Shown here: positions 1-11,449 of the stretch, piece after piece
Position numbering within the stretch: position 1 is the first letter of the stretch
Layout of the letters: each line of letters opens with the position of its first letter
From: Ampullaceana balthica
Taxonomy: Eukaryota; Mollusca; Gastropoda; Lymnaeidae
NCBI GenBank assembly: GCA_944989445.1
Contig: CALYLW010000129.1
Coordinates: 462,501-526,500, forward strand
Length of the DNA: 64,000 nucleotides
Reading direction: 5' to 3'
The notes under the pieces: generated by a model
Seen by the model: only the letters and a program-made list of their open reading frames with translations
What the model was told of the DNA's origin: nothing
Databases searched by the model: none
Position numbers and translations under genes: made by a program

Positions 1-70
1 TCTTCATTGTGATTGGCACAACTCTTTTTAATTCTTCCCAACGAATTGTTGAACGAGAGAAAACACAAAT

Positions 71-747
71 TTATGGTTTCCACTGTTCCAAAAACGTGAT
101 AACAACTGAATCCTGTTTAGCTGAGTTTACTCTTGATAAGTTTAAGCTGTGGTTGTCACAGTTGATGAACAATGCTCTGTGATTTCTGGCACATATTCGC
201 TGCTGAAGGCCGGATATATGCCCAGTCATTACAGCAGCATTGTAATAACATTGTGACCGATAGTCGGCTAGAGGTATGTTATTAGATTCAAGTTTCTCTA
301 TGATAACTCTTTCAATGCTTGCTGCGTCTTTGGAATGTATCTGGATAAAACCTAAAAATGATTCTTTGATGGTTTCTTTTTTAGTTTGAAAATCAACATC
401 CACAAATCTGATGACTTGAGAAAGCTATTCCCGGTGTCTTAGATCGGGTGTTGAGTCCAGTAAGATACCGTAGTATTTGTTTTTTCTGATTTCATTCAAC
501 AGCTGATTCCTTACAGTCGATGAAAGTAGGTGGATAAATTCATTTTGTATTTCCTGTATAAATGAGATACTGAGCCTGGATTTTCTAGGGAATCTTGTAA
601 GTGCTTTTCTAACAGTGGATCATACTGATCAAGTTTGATCACAGAGAGACAGGAAAGATAGGCGGTGTCTGATGTTTCATATAAAAGGAATCCAACTTGC
701 TTTGCCATACCGACACAATCCCTTGAGAGGAGAGACCTTCTGTAAGC
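71..747 (-). pseudogene. Broken hAT transposase, ZMYM1/DUF4371 type
   Basis: On the minus strand, sequence from about 708 to 71 reads in the order expected for the ZMYM1-like (DUF4371) transposase family. A segment with KNKYYGILLDSTPD (about 440-490) is followed by SQVIRFVDVDFQTKKETI (about 365-415). Next comes a region ending with a variant of the family's Y-x-N-A-A-V-M-T-G-x-I-x-G-L-Q motif (about 190-240). Two frame breaks, one near 425 and one near 500, separate the readable pieces, so this is not a working gene. Homologous but internally deleted sequence lies at 20687-20845. Further N-terminal sequence probably continues beyond the nested insertion, from 2051 leftward on this strand. Confidence 0.75.
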
Positions 748-2050
748 CAGTGGTTCTCAACCTTTTGAGATTCAAGGACCACTTGAAAAATGTGTGTCTT
801 TGCTACGGACCACTACTAAAAATTGTGCTACTGCTGAGCTGGAAAGTTAAATATAATTAGACTGTTATCTATTGCACACGCTCCTTCTATACAGAAGATT
901 ATTGTTAGCTATAAGTAGAATACATATTAGTTAGTAAAATTATACTAATATGCTACATTTTGCGTGCTCGAAAAACAGTATTGTAATGGCTTTCTTTTGT
1001 AAATAACAAATGTCATTTATATTAGTCTCATAGTCTTCTTATTTAATTCTACTTGCTAACTATAAACAACACTTTAAGTCATAAACAGTAGTTTGTATTA
1101 AAAAGACTGCTATATTAGTTTATTTATTACGAACGATGCTTTGTTTTTATTGTAAGCAATGCAGAAAATCCACTTTCACAAAGTTGCAAAGGGTAAAAGT
1201 ATTTTAAAAGCTATCTGAGACAGCTCGGAGTACTCCAAAATTTCATTAAGCCCACTTTCTGATGCAACATATTCAAAGTGGTATCGCTAGTCAGTTCAAT
1301 GAATTGGTTTAATTACGATGTTGTTAATTTTATTTGATGAGACAATGTGTGCGAGATTAGGACTGGAAACCCACGAAAAACCACCGAACGTAAAAAATCA
1401 CCAAAGTAGAATAAAAATTGGCCCTGAATTGATCGAATATGACCAGAAATCAAATTTATCAACAGTTGTTTATTTATTTCAACATTTTCTGGTTTCTCTG
1501 TGATTTCGTATAATTGAACAAACATCTCAAAGTTACCTTGAAATAATCTTCTTTTCCAAAGATCACGCTTTTTCGTAAAAGCAGACACTTTGTCACTGAG
1601 AGTAAAATAATGTGTCTGCTTTCCTTGCCGAAAGTTTATTGAGTTCTTCAAAAGTTTCAGCCAAGTAAGCCAGAACAGCAAGCATAAACTATGGTTCAAA
1701 TGATCAACAAGCTTTGAGTTTTTCTTCAAGAAACTCTCTTACGTCGTCACCTAATTCAAACAGTCTGATAACCAGCGAACTTCAGTATACATCAGTAACT
1801 GTTAATGTTCAAGATTCATATTCGAACATAAGAAATCAAAGAGACGAGAATTTAATGGACGAACCTTAATAAAATTTAAAAACTATTTAGGCCAGATCAA
1901 AAATATATTTTAAGTCTGCGTTAATTCTTTTACTTGTTAGTCCTTGTTGATGAATCATACAGTGCGTAAATTTCATGCTTTGCTCGCGGACCACCTGGCA
2001 CATCTTCACGGACAGCTATTGGTCCACGGACCACATGTTGAGAACCACTG
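748..2050. mobile_element. hAT (Charlie-like) element nested in the ZMYM1-type element
   Basis: The left end at 748 reads CAGTGGTTCTCAACC followed by a GGACCAC stretch. The right end at 2050 is the inverted form, GTTGAGAACCACTG, preceded by GGACCAC. The flanking 8-bp sequences are CTGTAAGC (740-747) and CTTTAAGC (2051-2058), a 7/8 match and thus a good hAT target duplication. The interior has a minus-strand fragment of a ZBED5-like transposase (1313-1729). A 27-bp segment near 876-905 also occurs in LINE 3' tails at about 21813 and 36826. Removing 748-2050 rejoins flanks that belong to one host element. Confidence 0.85.
1313..1729 (-). pseudogene. hAT transposase fragment, ZBED5/SCAND3-like
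   Basis: The open stretch of 138 codons includes a region reading INFRQGKQTHYFTLSDKVSA then FTKKRDLWKRRL. This resembles the part of ZBED5/GTF2IRD2-like hAT transposases that reads roughly LSLQGK, then DKxxAFxxKLxLW. There is no start codon in a convincing context, and neither the BED finger nor the C-terminal dimerisation region is readable, so it is a fragment. It lies between the terminal inverted repeats of the 748-2050 element and is most simply its own decayed transposase. Confidence 0.6.
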
Positions 2051-2484
2051 CTTTAAGCCACTCCTTTTTCTTGTCTTGGTCATTTTGGTTGCTTTTAGTG
2101 TCGTCTCTGTCTGTTCTATTAATAGAATCACCTTGTCTCTTACTGCTCCCCTACTCTCTCTCCCAGTTATTTTTTTTAATCGCCACTAGCAGTCCTACAT
2201 TGTGGATGTGTCATTTATTTATGAGTAGAATGGCGCCCCTTAACGCTCAATGGGGGCGCCAAAATCATGCTTGCCAACTGATTTGTAATGAATAAATTTT
2301 CGGAGCTCCAAAATTCAATCTTGCAAACGTATTTGGGATACATTAGTTTACATCAAAACACAATTAAATAATGAGTTTTAATACTCATTTTGGCGCCCCT
2401 TAACGTGGCGCCCGGGGACATATGTCCCCCCTGCCCCCCCTCGCTACGCCACTGCTCCCTCGATGACACATAATTGATTGGGTA

Positions 2485-3785
2485 TTGCACATACCTGACG
2501 ATTGCATTTTCAAATCCGCAACGGTAACAGAGGAGCTGTCCTCTGATCATTTCTGTGTTTTATGTGAACTTAGTGTGATTGCCCCACCCCCCTCCTCCCG
2601 CAAAATTCCAGGACCCTCGCAATCTGCGTGGCATGAACCGCGATGTCTTCCGCCAAGATCTAAGTGTGGCCGTATCCCGTATCCCACTTTGGATAAGCTA
2701 AATGATGCACTACGCACTGTGCTGGACAGACATGCCCCTGTCACCCGCCACATTGTCAAGTCAACACGGATAGCTCCCTGGTATTCAACAATAAGGGATG
2801 AACTTCGACGTGCCAAGAAAGATCGGCGTGTAGCAGAAAAGACGTGGTTGAATTCAAGACTTGTGGTACATAAGCAAATTTATTCTACTTCCAAGCGACG
2901 TTTGGCTAACATCGTACATCAAGCAAAAACCTCGTACTATAGTAATAAAATACTCATAAGTAGTACTAGTAGGCAACGTTTAATGTATGCAATAACCTCT
3001 GAGGGAGACGTAAAGCTGTGGTCCTTACCTCTGTATATCCGTTGCATCAGCAACCAGATATATTTTGTAATTTTTTTTATAAACAAAATTGCCGAAATTC
3101 GGGCTGAGCTTGACAGAACGATATTACCACCACATAATGTATCTCGTTCTTTTACTGTGTGGTCAAGCTTTGAAATTTTCCAGCCTGTTACGGAAAATAA
3201 GGTCAAAGCTGTTATTCTAAAATCTAAACCAACGTCCTGCCTCTTGATCCCATCCCCACTCCACTATTGGTTGAATCATTAGATCACTTACTCCCAACAA
3301 TAACCAATATAGTAAATGAGAGTCTAACATCTGGTTCTTTTCCCATCTTATGTAAATCTGCTGTAATAAAACCATTGCTAAAAAACAAGGGTTAGACCAA
3401 AACAATTTAAACAAATATCGACCTTTTGTCTAATATTTCATTTATATCGAAGGTCATAGACAAACTTTTTGCTTATCTTAACGACAACACTCTTCTAAGT
3501 CCTAATTAGTCGGCCTACAGACCTTCTCACAGCACAGAGACCACCCTGTTGAAGGTAACAAATGACCTACTCGCACTGGACAGTGGGAAAATATCTATAT
3601 TGGTCCTCTTAGATCTTAGTGCAGCCTCTGACACAGTCGACCATCAAACATTGCTAAAAACCCTGCAAAATTATTTTGGGATTTCTGGCTCAGTTATGGC
3701 TTGGTTTCAATCATACTTATCTAACAGATCACAGGTGGTATCAGTATATGGCTGTATTTCTAACAGAACTGACTTGGTTTATGGT
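2485..3785 (+). pseudogene. LINE ORF2 remnant: endonuclease end to RT N-terminal half
   Basis: The reading begins with an SSDHFCVLCELSV stretch, the conserved SDH end of the APE-type endonuclease. The linker follows with VLDRHAPVTRHIV, APWYSTIRDELRRAKKDRR and HQAKTSYYSNKI, typical of CR1/L2/jockey-like ORF2 linkers. From about 3290 to 3470 another frame carries the RT entry region, with a KYRPF-like motif. From 3549 the frame gives ISILVLLDLSAASDTVDHQT, the RT motif with its first catalytic aspartate. Sequence stops at the inserted hAT element after VYG. Frames change at least twice, so it is a pseudogene. Confidence 0.8.
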
Positions 3786-6581
3786 CAGCGGCGTAGCGTG
3801 GGTATGTGCCGCCCGGGGCAGAAACCAAATTTGCCGACCCCCCCTCCCGAAAAATATGTTAAAGCTATAAAGTAAAAATAAATAATTAGAAAGTAATAAT
3901 AAGAACACTATATATTTTTTTGTAAAAAAGAAAGGCTTCATTTCTCTAATGAAATTAAAGTTTTATATTTTTTCCTCATGGCTCAATATTTCATGTATCA
4001 ATGTTTTCAGCCATAGCATGCTCAATAGCCAAAATAGCAATAGATTAGAAAATTTTGGTGTTTTCGTAAATGATCGTCATTAATTTTTTCATTAAAATAA
4101 TTTTAGAGAAGCCTTTTTAACACCTTGCATTACTTAAGACAGCTGTAAGTACTGTAAGCATTGTTCGAATTAATTATATTATTTTAGGCAGGATAACTTC
4201 GAGCCTAAATATCTTTAAGAACTTAAATAAACCACCTAGTTTTGAATTCATTAACTTTTTTTTTCTTCAATTCATGGGGTTAAAATATTCCTTGCCTGAC
4301 TATGTCATGTGGGATATGTTATACTCTAATTTGAAGACAACATTTCAAAGTCCAGAAGATTAGCTGGTGTACGAAAATCATGTCTGTTTTTTTTAAATTC
4401 TATATAACTGCCAAAGCTTCACACAAATTAATAAACTAATCTCATGTTATGAAGAAACCAAACTTCTTCTTAACTGTTATTCTACATACAATAGATAAAT
4501 ACATATTTGCTTCGATCAAAAAAAATTCCCTCTCTTGTTCTTTGATTGGAAGGTTCGATTAAAATGATGAGGTCTCCACATACAATTTTATCAAATGTCA
4601 AAGCATCCTTTAAGTATTCCATTCCATTAGTTTCTCTATGAGTAGCCATTGCTAAGAAATTTTTTTGTTGAGCACTATACGTTTGTAAAGAATTTCGGGC
4701 ATTTTTGTTTTATTTAACTTTAAAAATAAAAAGATTTCATTGTGACTAGCAAAGTTCCTGCGTCTGTTCGTGTGTTGAGCTTTTTGTCTGCATCTTTCAG
4801 TTCTATAGCTTACAAAATAACCTCAAAATGGCACCATGGTATATTCACTATTTTGTACCATGAAGTCTGAATGCCTTGCTTTTAGAAACAGTTAGGTATT
4901 TCCAACAGTGTATGGACTTGGAAAAGAATGCGTAACAACGCTCAAGTGTGCTACAATGGTTGGATAGTTCGTTTCAGTTGGAGTATCAAGTTAACAAATT
5001 AAGTTTAACTGTTTGAACGAGTTTGACAAGAGATTTTATGTTTTTGCGCCTTTGTTGAACTCTTATATACTTTCCGGCCCTTAAAAAGTGTTAACACACG
5101 TTGGGCCTGTACAGTCCATTATTTTAAGATCATCATTTATTCAAAATCATTTCAGAAATGTCGTAAGCAGATTCGCTTTTGCTTGAATGAAATCTTTGAA
5201 AGATTCCACGGCGTCTACTTTTGATTTTCAATCTTTACATATCACATAACTGGACTTGTTTGATCATTATGTCAAATATATGAAGAGCTATCAAATACAA
5301 TGGAACAATATTTGGTATCTTGTTATTGAAGAAAGATGATTTTTCGTGAACTGTATCTCCTAAAATTGCTATGAGCTCAGTTTGAATTTTAGATGATACG
5401 TTTTTTTACCCCTTTTCCCACTATGTTCTCGGAGTGCTCAAACGTACTTTGCAAGGTAATGAATTAGTAACAGAATATTGCCTTTATTCGCAACATTATT
5501 GTCCTCTCTGTGACTTCAAAAAATCACATTCAATTTCGTCAGGATTTGATAATGTCAAATATTCAAAATGTCAAGAACTTCTTGCCACTTTGTTTTCTCT
5601 TTTACAAAAACTAATTTTCGGTCTTTATTAAGTTTATTCTTTTTTATCCAATTTCTGATCCCTTCCATTTGCAAAAAGACTTTGGACATGTTGAGTAGAC
5701 TACTTATCGAGTATTATGTTGGCTTTTCTTATATTTTAATAAACTTTATTTTCACGTTTTAACAATTAGCTAATTAACAATGAGGAATTTGCCGCCCCCC
5801 CCACACACAAATTTTGTATCTATTTGTGCAAAGTTTTAATTCCACCAAATAAGCAATTGTTTCATTATTTTTGTTTATGCCACAAATCAAAAGACATTAA
5901 AATTAAAATAAGCCATATAAATACGCCAACAATTTTTTCCAGTAGTTCACTTACGTTAAAATCACACTTGAATCAATTATATATACCAGCACGTTATTGT
6001 CATACTGTCAGCCCTTATGTTTTCGAGCTTAGTAACATAAGTATCAGAAGACTTTAGATTTGTAATGGAGTTTGAAGTTTTGGCATTAGAAGCGCTCTCG
6101 TATTTTAATATTGTTCTTCATTTCGTTTAAATTTTTTTATATCTTGACTTTTCTTTTATTAAAATTTATTTTCACGTTTTAACAATTAGCTGATTAACAA
6201 CTAGGAATTTGCCGCCCCAATTTTAACAGGGGCGGCTGTCAAATTTTAAGAAACAATGAATTTATCAACACATCAGTGTCACGTTCTCATACTAATTTAG
6301 CCTTAGTTTTTTTTTATTACTGTAGTATTAGTATCAGAAGAATTTACATCCAATAAGGAGTTTTAAGTTTTGGCAGTTAAAACGTTCACATGCTTTTGGA
6401 TAGTTCCTTTATTTCTTTTATTAAATTCTTATTTGGCGTTCATTTAATTTCGATTTTAAAAAACTCCTCTTTCTTTTAAAATTTTCTTTTTAAGAAACTA
6501 ATTAACGACTAGGTATTTGCCACCGCTGGCAAAGTGCCGCCCGGGGCATTTGCCCCCCTTGCCCCCCTCGCTATGCCACTG
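3786..6581. mobile_element. 2.8-kb hAT element inserted in the LINE RT
   Basis: The left end at 3786 reads CAGCGGCGTAGCGTGGG and then a GCCGCCCGGGGCA block. The right end at 6581 is the inverted version, ending CCTCGCTATGCCACTG and preceded by TGCCGCCCGGGGCA. The flanking 8 bp are TTTATGGT on both sides (3778-3785 and 6582-6589), a perfect target duplication. Minus-strand sequence near 4540-4710 reads like a weak C-terminal hAT dimerisation segment (RNSLQTYSAQQKNFLAMATH), so it was probably an autonomous element once. No ORF is intact. Confidence 0.9.
5736..6525 (+). repeat. Degenerate subterminal direct repeats inside the hAT element
   Basis: A block with TTTATTTTCACGTTTTAACA, then ATTAGCTRATTAACAAYKAG and GAATTTGCCGCCCC, occurs at about 5748-5800 and again at about 6166-6218. 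A third, weaker version is at about 6485-6540 (AACTAATTAACGACTAGG then TATTTGCC). The intervening sequence is also similar, for example GTATCAGAAGA followed by GAGTTT-AAGTTTTGGCA at about 6040-6085 and 6329-6375. The unit is about 320-420 bp and the copies have diverged in length. Confidence 0.65.
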
Positions 6582-7510
6582 TTTATGGTGTGCCTCAAGG
6601 CTCCGTTTTGGGTCCGGTACTTTTCGTACTGTATACAAGGCCACTACTTCTACTGCTCGAAAAGCATTCAGTTAAAAGCCAATCATTTGCAGATGATACT
6701 CAGCTATACACTCACACTGAACCCTCTGATATTGACTTCACTGTCCAATTGATGAAGAAGTGCATTGGTGAGGTAAAGTCTTGGATGACTTTCAACAAGC
6801 TCAGGCTGACTGATGATAAGACAGAAGCACTCCTATTTTCCAACAATAAATCACGCAGTACTTTGTCTCTTCCGAACTATATTCAGGTAGCTAGTCTAAT
6901 ATACTGTTCAAAACATCGACTTGGAATCTTGGCAACGTTATTTCTGACAACATGTCTACCAACAACTTCATGAATCATATGTGTCGCTAGCCTACACCGC
7001 CATTCGTCAGATCAGCTCAATTCGTCATTACTTAACAGTTAGTGCAACAAAAACTCTAGTCTATGCTCTTGTTCTAGGTCGTATTGATTGTTACAATTCT
7101 CTTCTGTCAGGTGCGCCAAAACAATGCATTGAAAAACTACAGAAAGTTCAAAATCAGCTGCCAGACTAGTTCTTAAGACAAAAAAACATGACCATGTTAC
7201 TCCGCTACTTTACTCACTTCATTGGCTACCTATACAAGCCCCGAATTGATAACAAGCTGGCTGTTCGCTGTCACAACTTCTTTTCTGACTCATCTCCTTC
7301 CTATCTTACTGAAATTCTGTCGTTCTACTCACCCAGTCGTCAGCTACGCTCTTCTGCAGACACACGTATTCTCTGTGTTCCTAAGACACAACGAAAACTT
7401 TTGGCGAAAGGTCATTCTCTTTTTGTGCAGCCAAACAATGGAATTCTCTTCCTTTAAACATCCGTAATGTTCCAACTACCAAGTCCTTTCAAGACTGCAC
7501 TTTAGGCGCA
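6582..7510 (+). pseudogene. LINE ORF2 remnant: RT catalytic half and C terminus
   Basis: Directly after the inserted element the frame resumes with [16 protein letters not shown] and then [11 protein letters not shown]. The FADD box holds the two catalytic aspartates of reverse transcriptase. Further on come [20 protein letters not shown], a YALVLGRIDCYNSLLSG segment, and the C-terminal SDSSPSYLTEILSFYSPSRQ with QLRSSADTRIL, all standard in CR1/L2 elements. Stops and frame changes near 6970, 7170 and 7455 break it. The target duplication TTTATGGT makes the join with the part before 3786 unambiguous. Confidence 0.85.
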
Positions 7511-7725
7511 TCTTTTCAAAATGTATTTACAAAATTAATGAAACAACATTTCTTTTAGTGATTAACGTAGCGTATGTGTAACATACTGTTATTTATGTTG
7601 TTATAATGAAATAAATGGTTATTAAATTAATATATGTACGTTATTATCTCCATGTAAAACGCTGTGAGCCCGGTTCCTTGCTGGGATACAGTGCTATATA
7701 AATTATCAATTTATTATTACTATTA

Positions 7726-7969
7726 TATATAAGATACATATAATATGTATATATATATGTATATAATATATATGTGACATATGTATATAATATATATATA
7801 TATATAATATATGTATTTAATATATATTATATATATATATATATAATATATGTATTTAATATATATTATATATATATATATATAATATATGTATTTAATA
7901 TATATATATATAATATATGTATTATATATATATATAATATATGTATATAATATATCTTTATAATATATG

Positions 7970-8033
<64 letters not shown>
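7726..8033. repeat. TA-rich microsatellite
   Basis: About 300 bp of (TA)n with longer variants such as ATATATGTATTTAATATATA. The last part, about 7975-8033, is almost pure TA. It joins the ATT-type tail of the LINE on the left to the first copy of the CTAG-start repeat on the right. The minus-strand ORF through here is a low-complexity artefact. Confidence 0.95.
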
Positions 8034-8035
<2 letters not shown>

Positions 8036-9300
8036 TAGCAGACCCGTCGTGCATTGCAACAATCTCAGTAAAAAGGAATACATATAGATAAAAAGGAATT
8101 ACATTAAGGGTCACCGGTCCCATCAGTTTAACATATGAAGTTCGATAATCTGTTAATTTCAATCAATTTCATAACAAATATATAAATATATTTATCTATA
8201 TTTCTCAATATCGTGTAAAATTGAATGGGGAATACAATATTAATAATTTAGTTAAAAAAAAACACATTTAGGGCCCCGAGGAAATGGACATTAGCAGTTC
8301 AGTGCCCTATAGTAATTTAATATAGACTCTTAAGTTTTTATATACCGAGATTGATCAAATTCCAGTTATTTTCTCATTATCTAACACTTAAACTAATTTT
8401 TATACAGCTAATGTAAGGAATAAATACATTAAGGGGCCCCCGGGCCTATTCGGTTCGAGATGTACATTTTGAAAACCTGCTCATTTAAATTCAGTCTCAT
8501 CATGGATATATTTCTCAAGGTCATTAAAAACCAAGTGGGAAATAAGATCTTAGAGTATACAAAAAAGACTTTTGGGGTCCCCGGCTCATTCGATGTAAGA
8601 TGTTAACTTCAAAATGCTGCTCATTTTAATTCAGTTTCATCATGGATATATTTCTCAGGATCGTTAAAAATAGAAGCACAAATAATATACGAAAAAAAGA
8701 CATTTGGGGCCCCAGCCCTGAACAATTGGACATTAGAAGTGCAGTTCCCTTTGTTATTTTACTATGGGCTACCAAGTTTTTATATACAAAGTTTGGTTAA
8801 GATCCATTCATTTACTCAGTAGCTAACGCATAAACTAAATTTTATATAGCTCATATAAGCAAAAATGACATTAAGGGCCCCAGGGCCCATTAAGTGCAAG
8901 ATGTCAAGTTCAAAACCCCTGTTTATTTCAATCGATTTCATAATGGATATATTTATCTATATTTCTCATGATAGTTAATAATTGAATGGGGAATAAAATC
9001 TTAAACGTTTATGAAAAAAGACATTTTGGGCCCACAGCCCCGAAGAAATGGAAATTAGAAAATTAGTGCCCTATAGTATTTCAATATTGGCTACCAAGTT
9101 GTTATATACAAAGCTTGGTTAAGATCCATCAATTTACCTAATAGCTAGCGCTTAAACTAATTTTTATATAGCTCATATTAGAAAAAGATCATATTATGGG
9201 CCCCCGGCGCACCATGAGTGTTAAATTTTGCAAAAAAAGTTGCCAGTTACCATGCCAGGAGCGTACTCAAAAGTCTCAAAAATTTCTATGCAAAATTTGG
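8034..9300 (+). repeat. CTAG-start repeat, copy A (3' truncated or diverged)
   Basis: The copy starts ACTAGCAGACCCGTCGTGCA right after the TA tract and ends near 9290 in AGCGTACTCAAAAGTCTC, just before the conserved tail of the complete copies. The body is built from repeating modules. One begins CATTAAGGGCCCC and runs into AAGATGTCAA-TTCAAAA; the next begins CATTTGGGGCCCC and includes GGACATTAG, then TATA-CAAGTTTGGTTAAGATC. No ORF is visible. It is less similar to the other copies than B and C are to each other. I could not assign this family to a known transposon class. Confidence 0.8.
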
Positions 9301-10083
9301 CTGTTTACACATGCCTTTTTTAGTGTGAATGTTCGTGCTTACATAAAATATATCTTATTATATTGATCAAAAAGAATAACCCTTTCCATGTTTATAAACA
9401 TGAATTAATACATAATTATGAATTTTAGGGAAGTCGGGACAAAATTTCTGAACCTAAATCTAAAATATTTTCCCAAATAATTAATGTTCTCCTAGCAAAC
9501 CTGATATTAATGCATTCTAGTATCATTTACTTTACGAAGGTTAGTTACTACATATTTATATGAAATAGTTTTGAAAGACATTACTTTTGAAATATAACGT
9601 CAAATATTTTTAACTAATTTGTGCTGCGGCGCCCCCTTTTTAAGGGCGCCTACGGCGCCCACCTTTTTCAAAAGCCCAACTAACTTGTTCTTGTATGATA
9701 AATACGTAACATGAAACTTTCTTAAATGTACACAAAGTATTTTATAATAGTTTTTTTTTGTTTTGCAAAAGCCGAAGTAACTTACCCTTGAATGATAAAT
9801 ACGAAATATTCCTGAAATGTACACAAAGTATGTATATAATATTTTTTTACAGTGCTAATCACCACACGATTTTTAAAGTAAAATTTAGAAAAGCAGCGCA
9901 CCAAATTACTGCACCAAAAATAACTCTTATCGAACGTCCGCATGAAATTGTTCAATTATTAATAATAGTGTGGAGGGTGTTTAATGTTAATCTGGAAACC
10001 AAAATGATTATCCAATTTTAAAAAAAAAGCAGAGTGATGTCCCTCAGCGTTAGGCTACATAATTGAGCGTAAATATATATATG
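9301..10083 (+). repeat. Spacer with remnants of a second CTAG-type family and a short duplication
   Basis: Between copies A and B. A roughly 80-bp degenerate duplication is seen at about 9680-9760 and 9765-9850: ATGATAAATACG, then AAATGTACACAAAGTAT, then a T run. At about 9625-9660 a GCGCCC/GGGCGC palindromic patch occurs. At about 9898-9960 the phrase AACGTCCGCATGAAATTGTT matches, with few changes, sequence at about 32378-32400 inside the 30978-32660 repeat. This stretch is therefore probably a fragment of that family. No coding sequence is supported. Confidence 0.5.
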
Positions 10084-11449
10084 ACTAGCAGACCCTTCGT
10101 GCGTTGCAACGATCTCAGTAAAAAGGAATATATATAGATAAAAAATAAATTACATTAAGGGTCACCAGGCCTTTCAGTTTAAAATATGAAGTTCGAAAAT
10201 CTGTTCATTTCAATCAATTTCATAACAAAAATATAAATATATGTATCTATATTTCTCAATATCGTGTAAAATTGAATCGGGAATACAATATTAAAAATTT
10301 AGTAAAAACACATTTAGGGCCCCTAGCCCCGATGAAATGGACATTATGAGATCAGTGCCCTATCGAAATTTAATATAGGCTTTTAAGTTTTTATATACCG
10401 CGTTTGGTCAAAATCCATTTATTTTCTCATTATCTAACACCTAAACTAATTTTTATATATATGTAGATATAAGGAAAACTACATTAAGGGGCTCCCAGGC
10501 CCGTTCAATTCAAGATGTACATTTTGAAAACATGTTCATTTAAATTCATTTTAATCATGGATATATTTCTCAAGATCGTTAAAAACTGAGTGGGAAATAC
10601 TATCTTAGAGTAAACACACAAAAAAGACATTTGGGGCCCCCGGCCCATTCGATGTAAGATGTAAATTTCAAAATGCTGTTCATTTTAATTCAGTCTCATC
10701 ATTGATATATTTCTTAAGATCGTTAAAATAGAATGGGAAATAATATCTCAAACACATACGAAAAAATACATTTGGGGCCCCCGGCCCTGAACAATTAAAA
10801 ATTAGAAGTGCAGTGCCCTTTGTTATTTTAATATGGGCTACCAAGTTTTTATATACCAAGTTTGCTTAAGATCCATTCATTTACTCAGTAGTTAACGCAT
10901 AAACTCATTTTTATATAGCTCATAAAAGCAAAAAACGACATTAAGGGCCCCATGGCCCATTTAGTGCAATATGTCAAGTTCAAAACACCTGTTTATTTCA
11001 ATCAATTTCATTGTGGATATATTTATCTATATTTTTCAAGATCTCTAATAATTGAATGGGGAATAAAATATTAAACGTTTATGAAATAACACATTTTGGG
11101 CCCCCAGTCCCGAAGAAATGGACATTAGGAAATTAGTACCTTTAGTATTTCTATATTGGCTATCAAGTTGTTATATACAAAGTTTGGTTAAGATCCATCA
11201 ATTAACCTAATAGCTAACGCTTAAATTAATTTTTATAGAGCTCATATATAAGAAAATAAATCATTTTATGGGCCCCCGGCGCCCCATGAGGGTTAAATTT
11301 TGAAAAAAAGTAGCCTATTTCCATCCCTGGAGCGTACTCAAAAGTCTCCAAAAGTTTCATGGCGATCGGATGAATGGTTTAGTCAGCTATAACAGACATG
11401 CATACATACATACATACATACACACATACATACTTTGATTTATATATAT
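10084..11449 (+). repeat. CTAG-start repeat, copy B
   Basis: A complete-looking copy of about 1.37 kb. It begins ACTAGCAGACCC and ends with ATGGCGATCGGATGAATGGT, then TTAGTCAGC, a CATA microsatellite (about 11398-11432) and a TTTGATTTATATATATA tail. It is followed directly by copy C, so B and C are a head-to-tail pair with a period of 1366. Internally it has repeating modules that each carry a GGGCCC palindrome. No ORF is visible. The tail design resembles common unclassified elements in invertebrates. Confidence 0.85.

Larger units (their letters stand above)
1..2454 (-). mobile_element. ZMYM1-type hAT transposon, partial, with a nested hAT element
   Basis: The right terminus at 2454 reads inward CAGTGGCGTAGCGAGG followed by G/C-rich sequence. 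This is the same kind of end seen at 21062 and, less closely, at 3786 and 6581. Subterminal sequence at 2228-2454 is closely repeated at 20837-21062, which defines a family. The interior carries minus-strand transposase remnants (71-747). The left terminus is upstream of the window. It sits inside a LINE: LINE endonuclease sequence resumes just after 2454, so CTCCCTCG at 2455-2462 should be the target duplication. A second hAT element (748-2050) splits the transposase. The superfamily call is established knowledge; no intact ORF survives. Confidence 0.75.
2463..7725 (+). mobile_element. CR1/L2-like LINE, decayed and interrupted
   Basis: Remains of one non-LTR retrotransposon in plus orientation. 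They comprise the end of the endonuclease (about 2485-2580), the linker and start of reverse transcriptase (to 3785), the catalytic half of the RT (6582-6970), the thumb/C-terminal region (to about 7510) and a 3' tail ending in an ATT-type repeat near 7725. The tail contains the phrase CAGTGCTATATAAATT, as in L2-like elements. A 2.8-kb hAT element splits the RT at 3786-6581 with a perfect target duplication, so the two halves are one former copy. Its 5' part is cut off by the ZMYM1-type element ending at 2454. Several frameshifts and stops make it inactive. Confidence 0.8.

Noticed and set aside
7866..8162. 98-codon minus-strand ORF rich in Y and I
   Set aside because: It is a translation of the TA microsatellite and the start of a repeat; low complexity, no gene.
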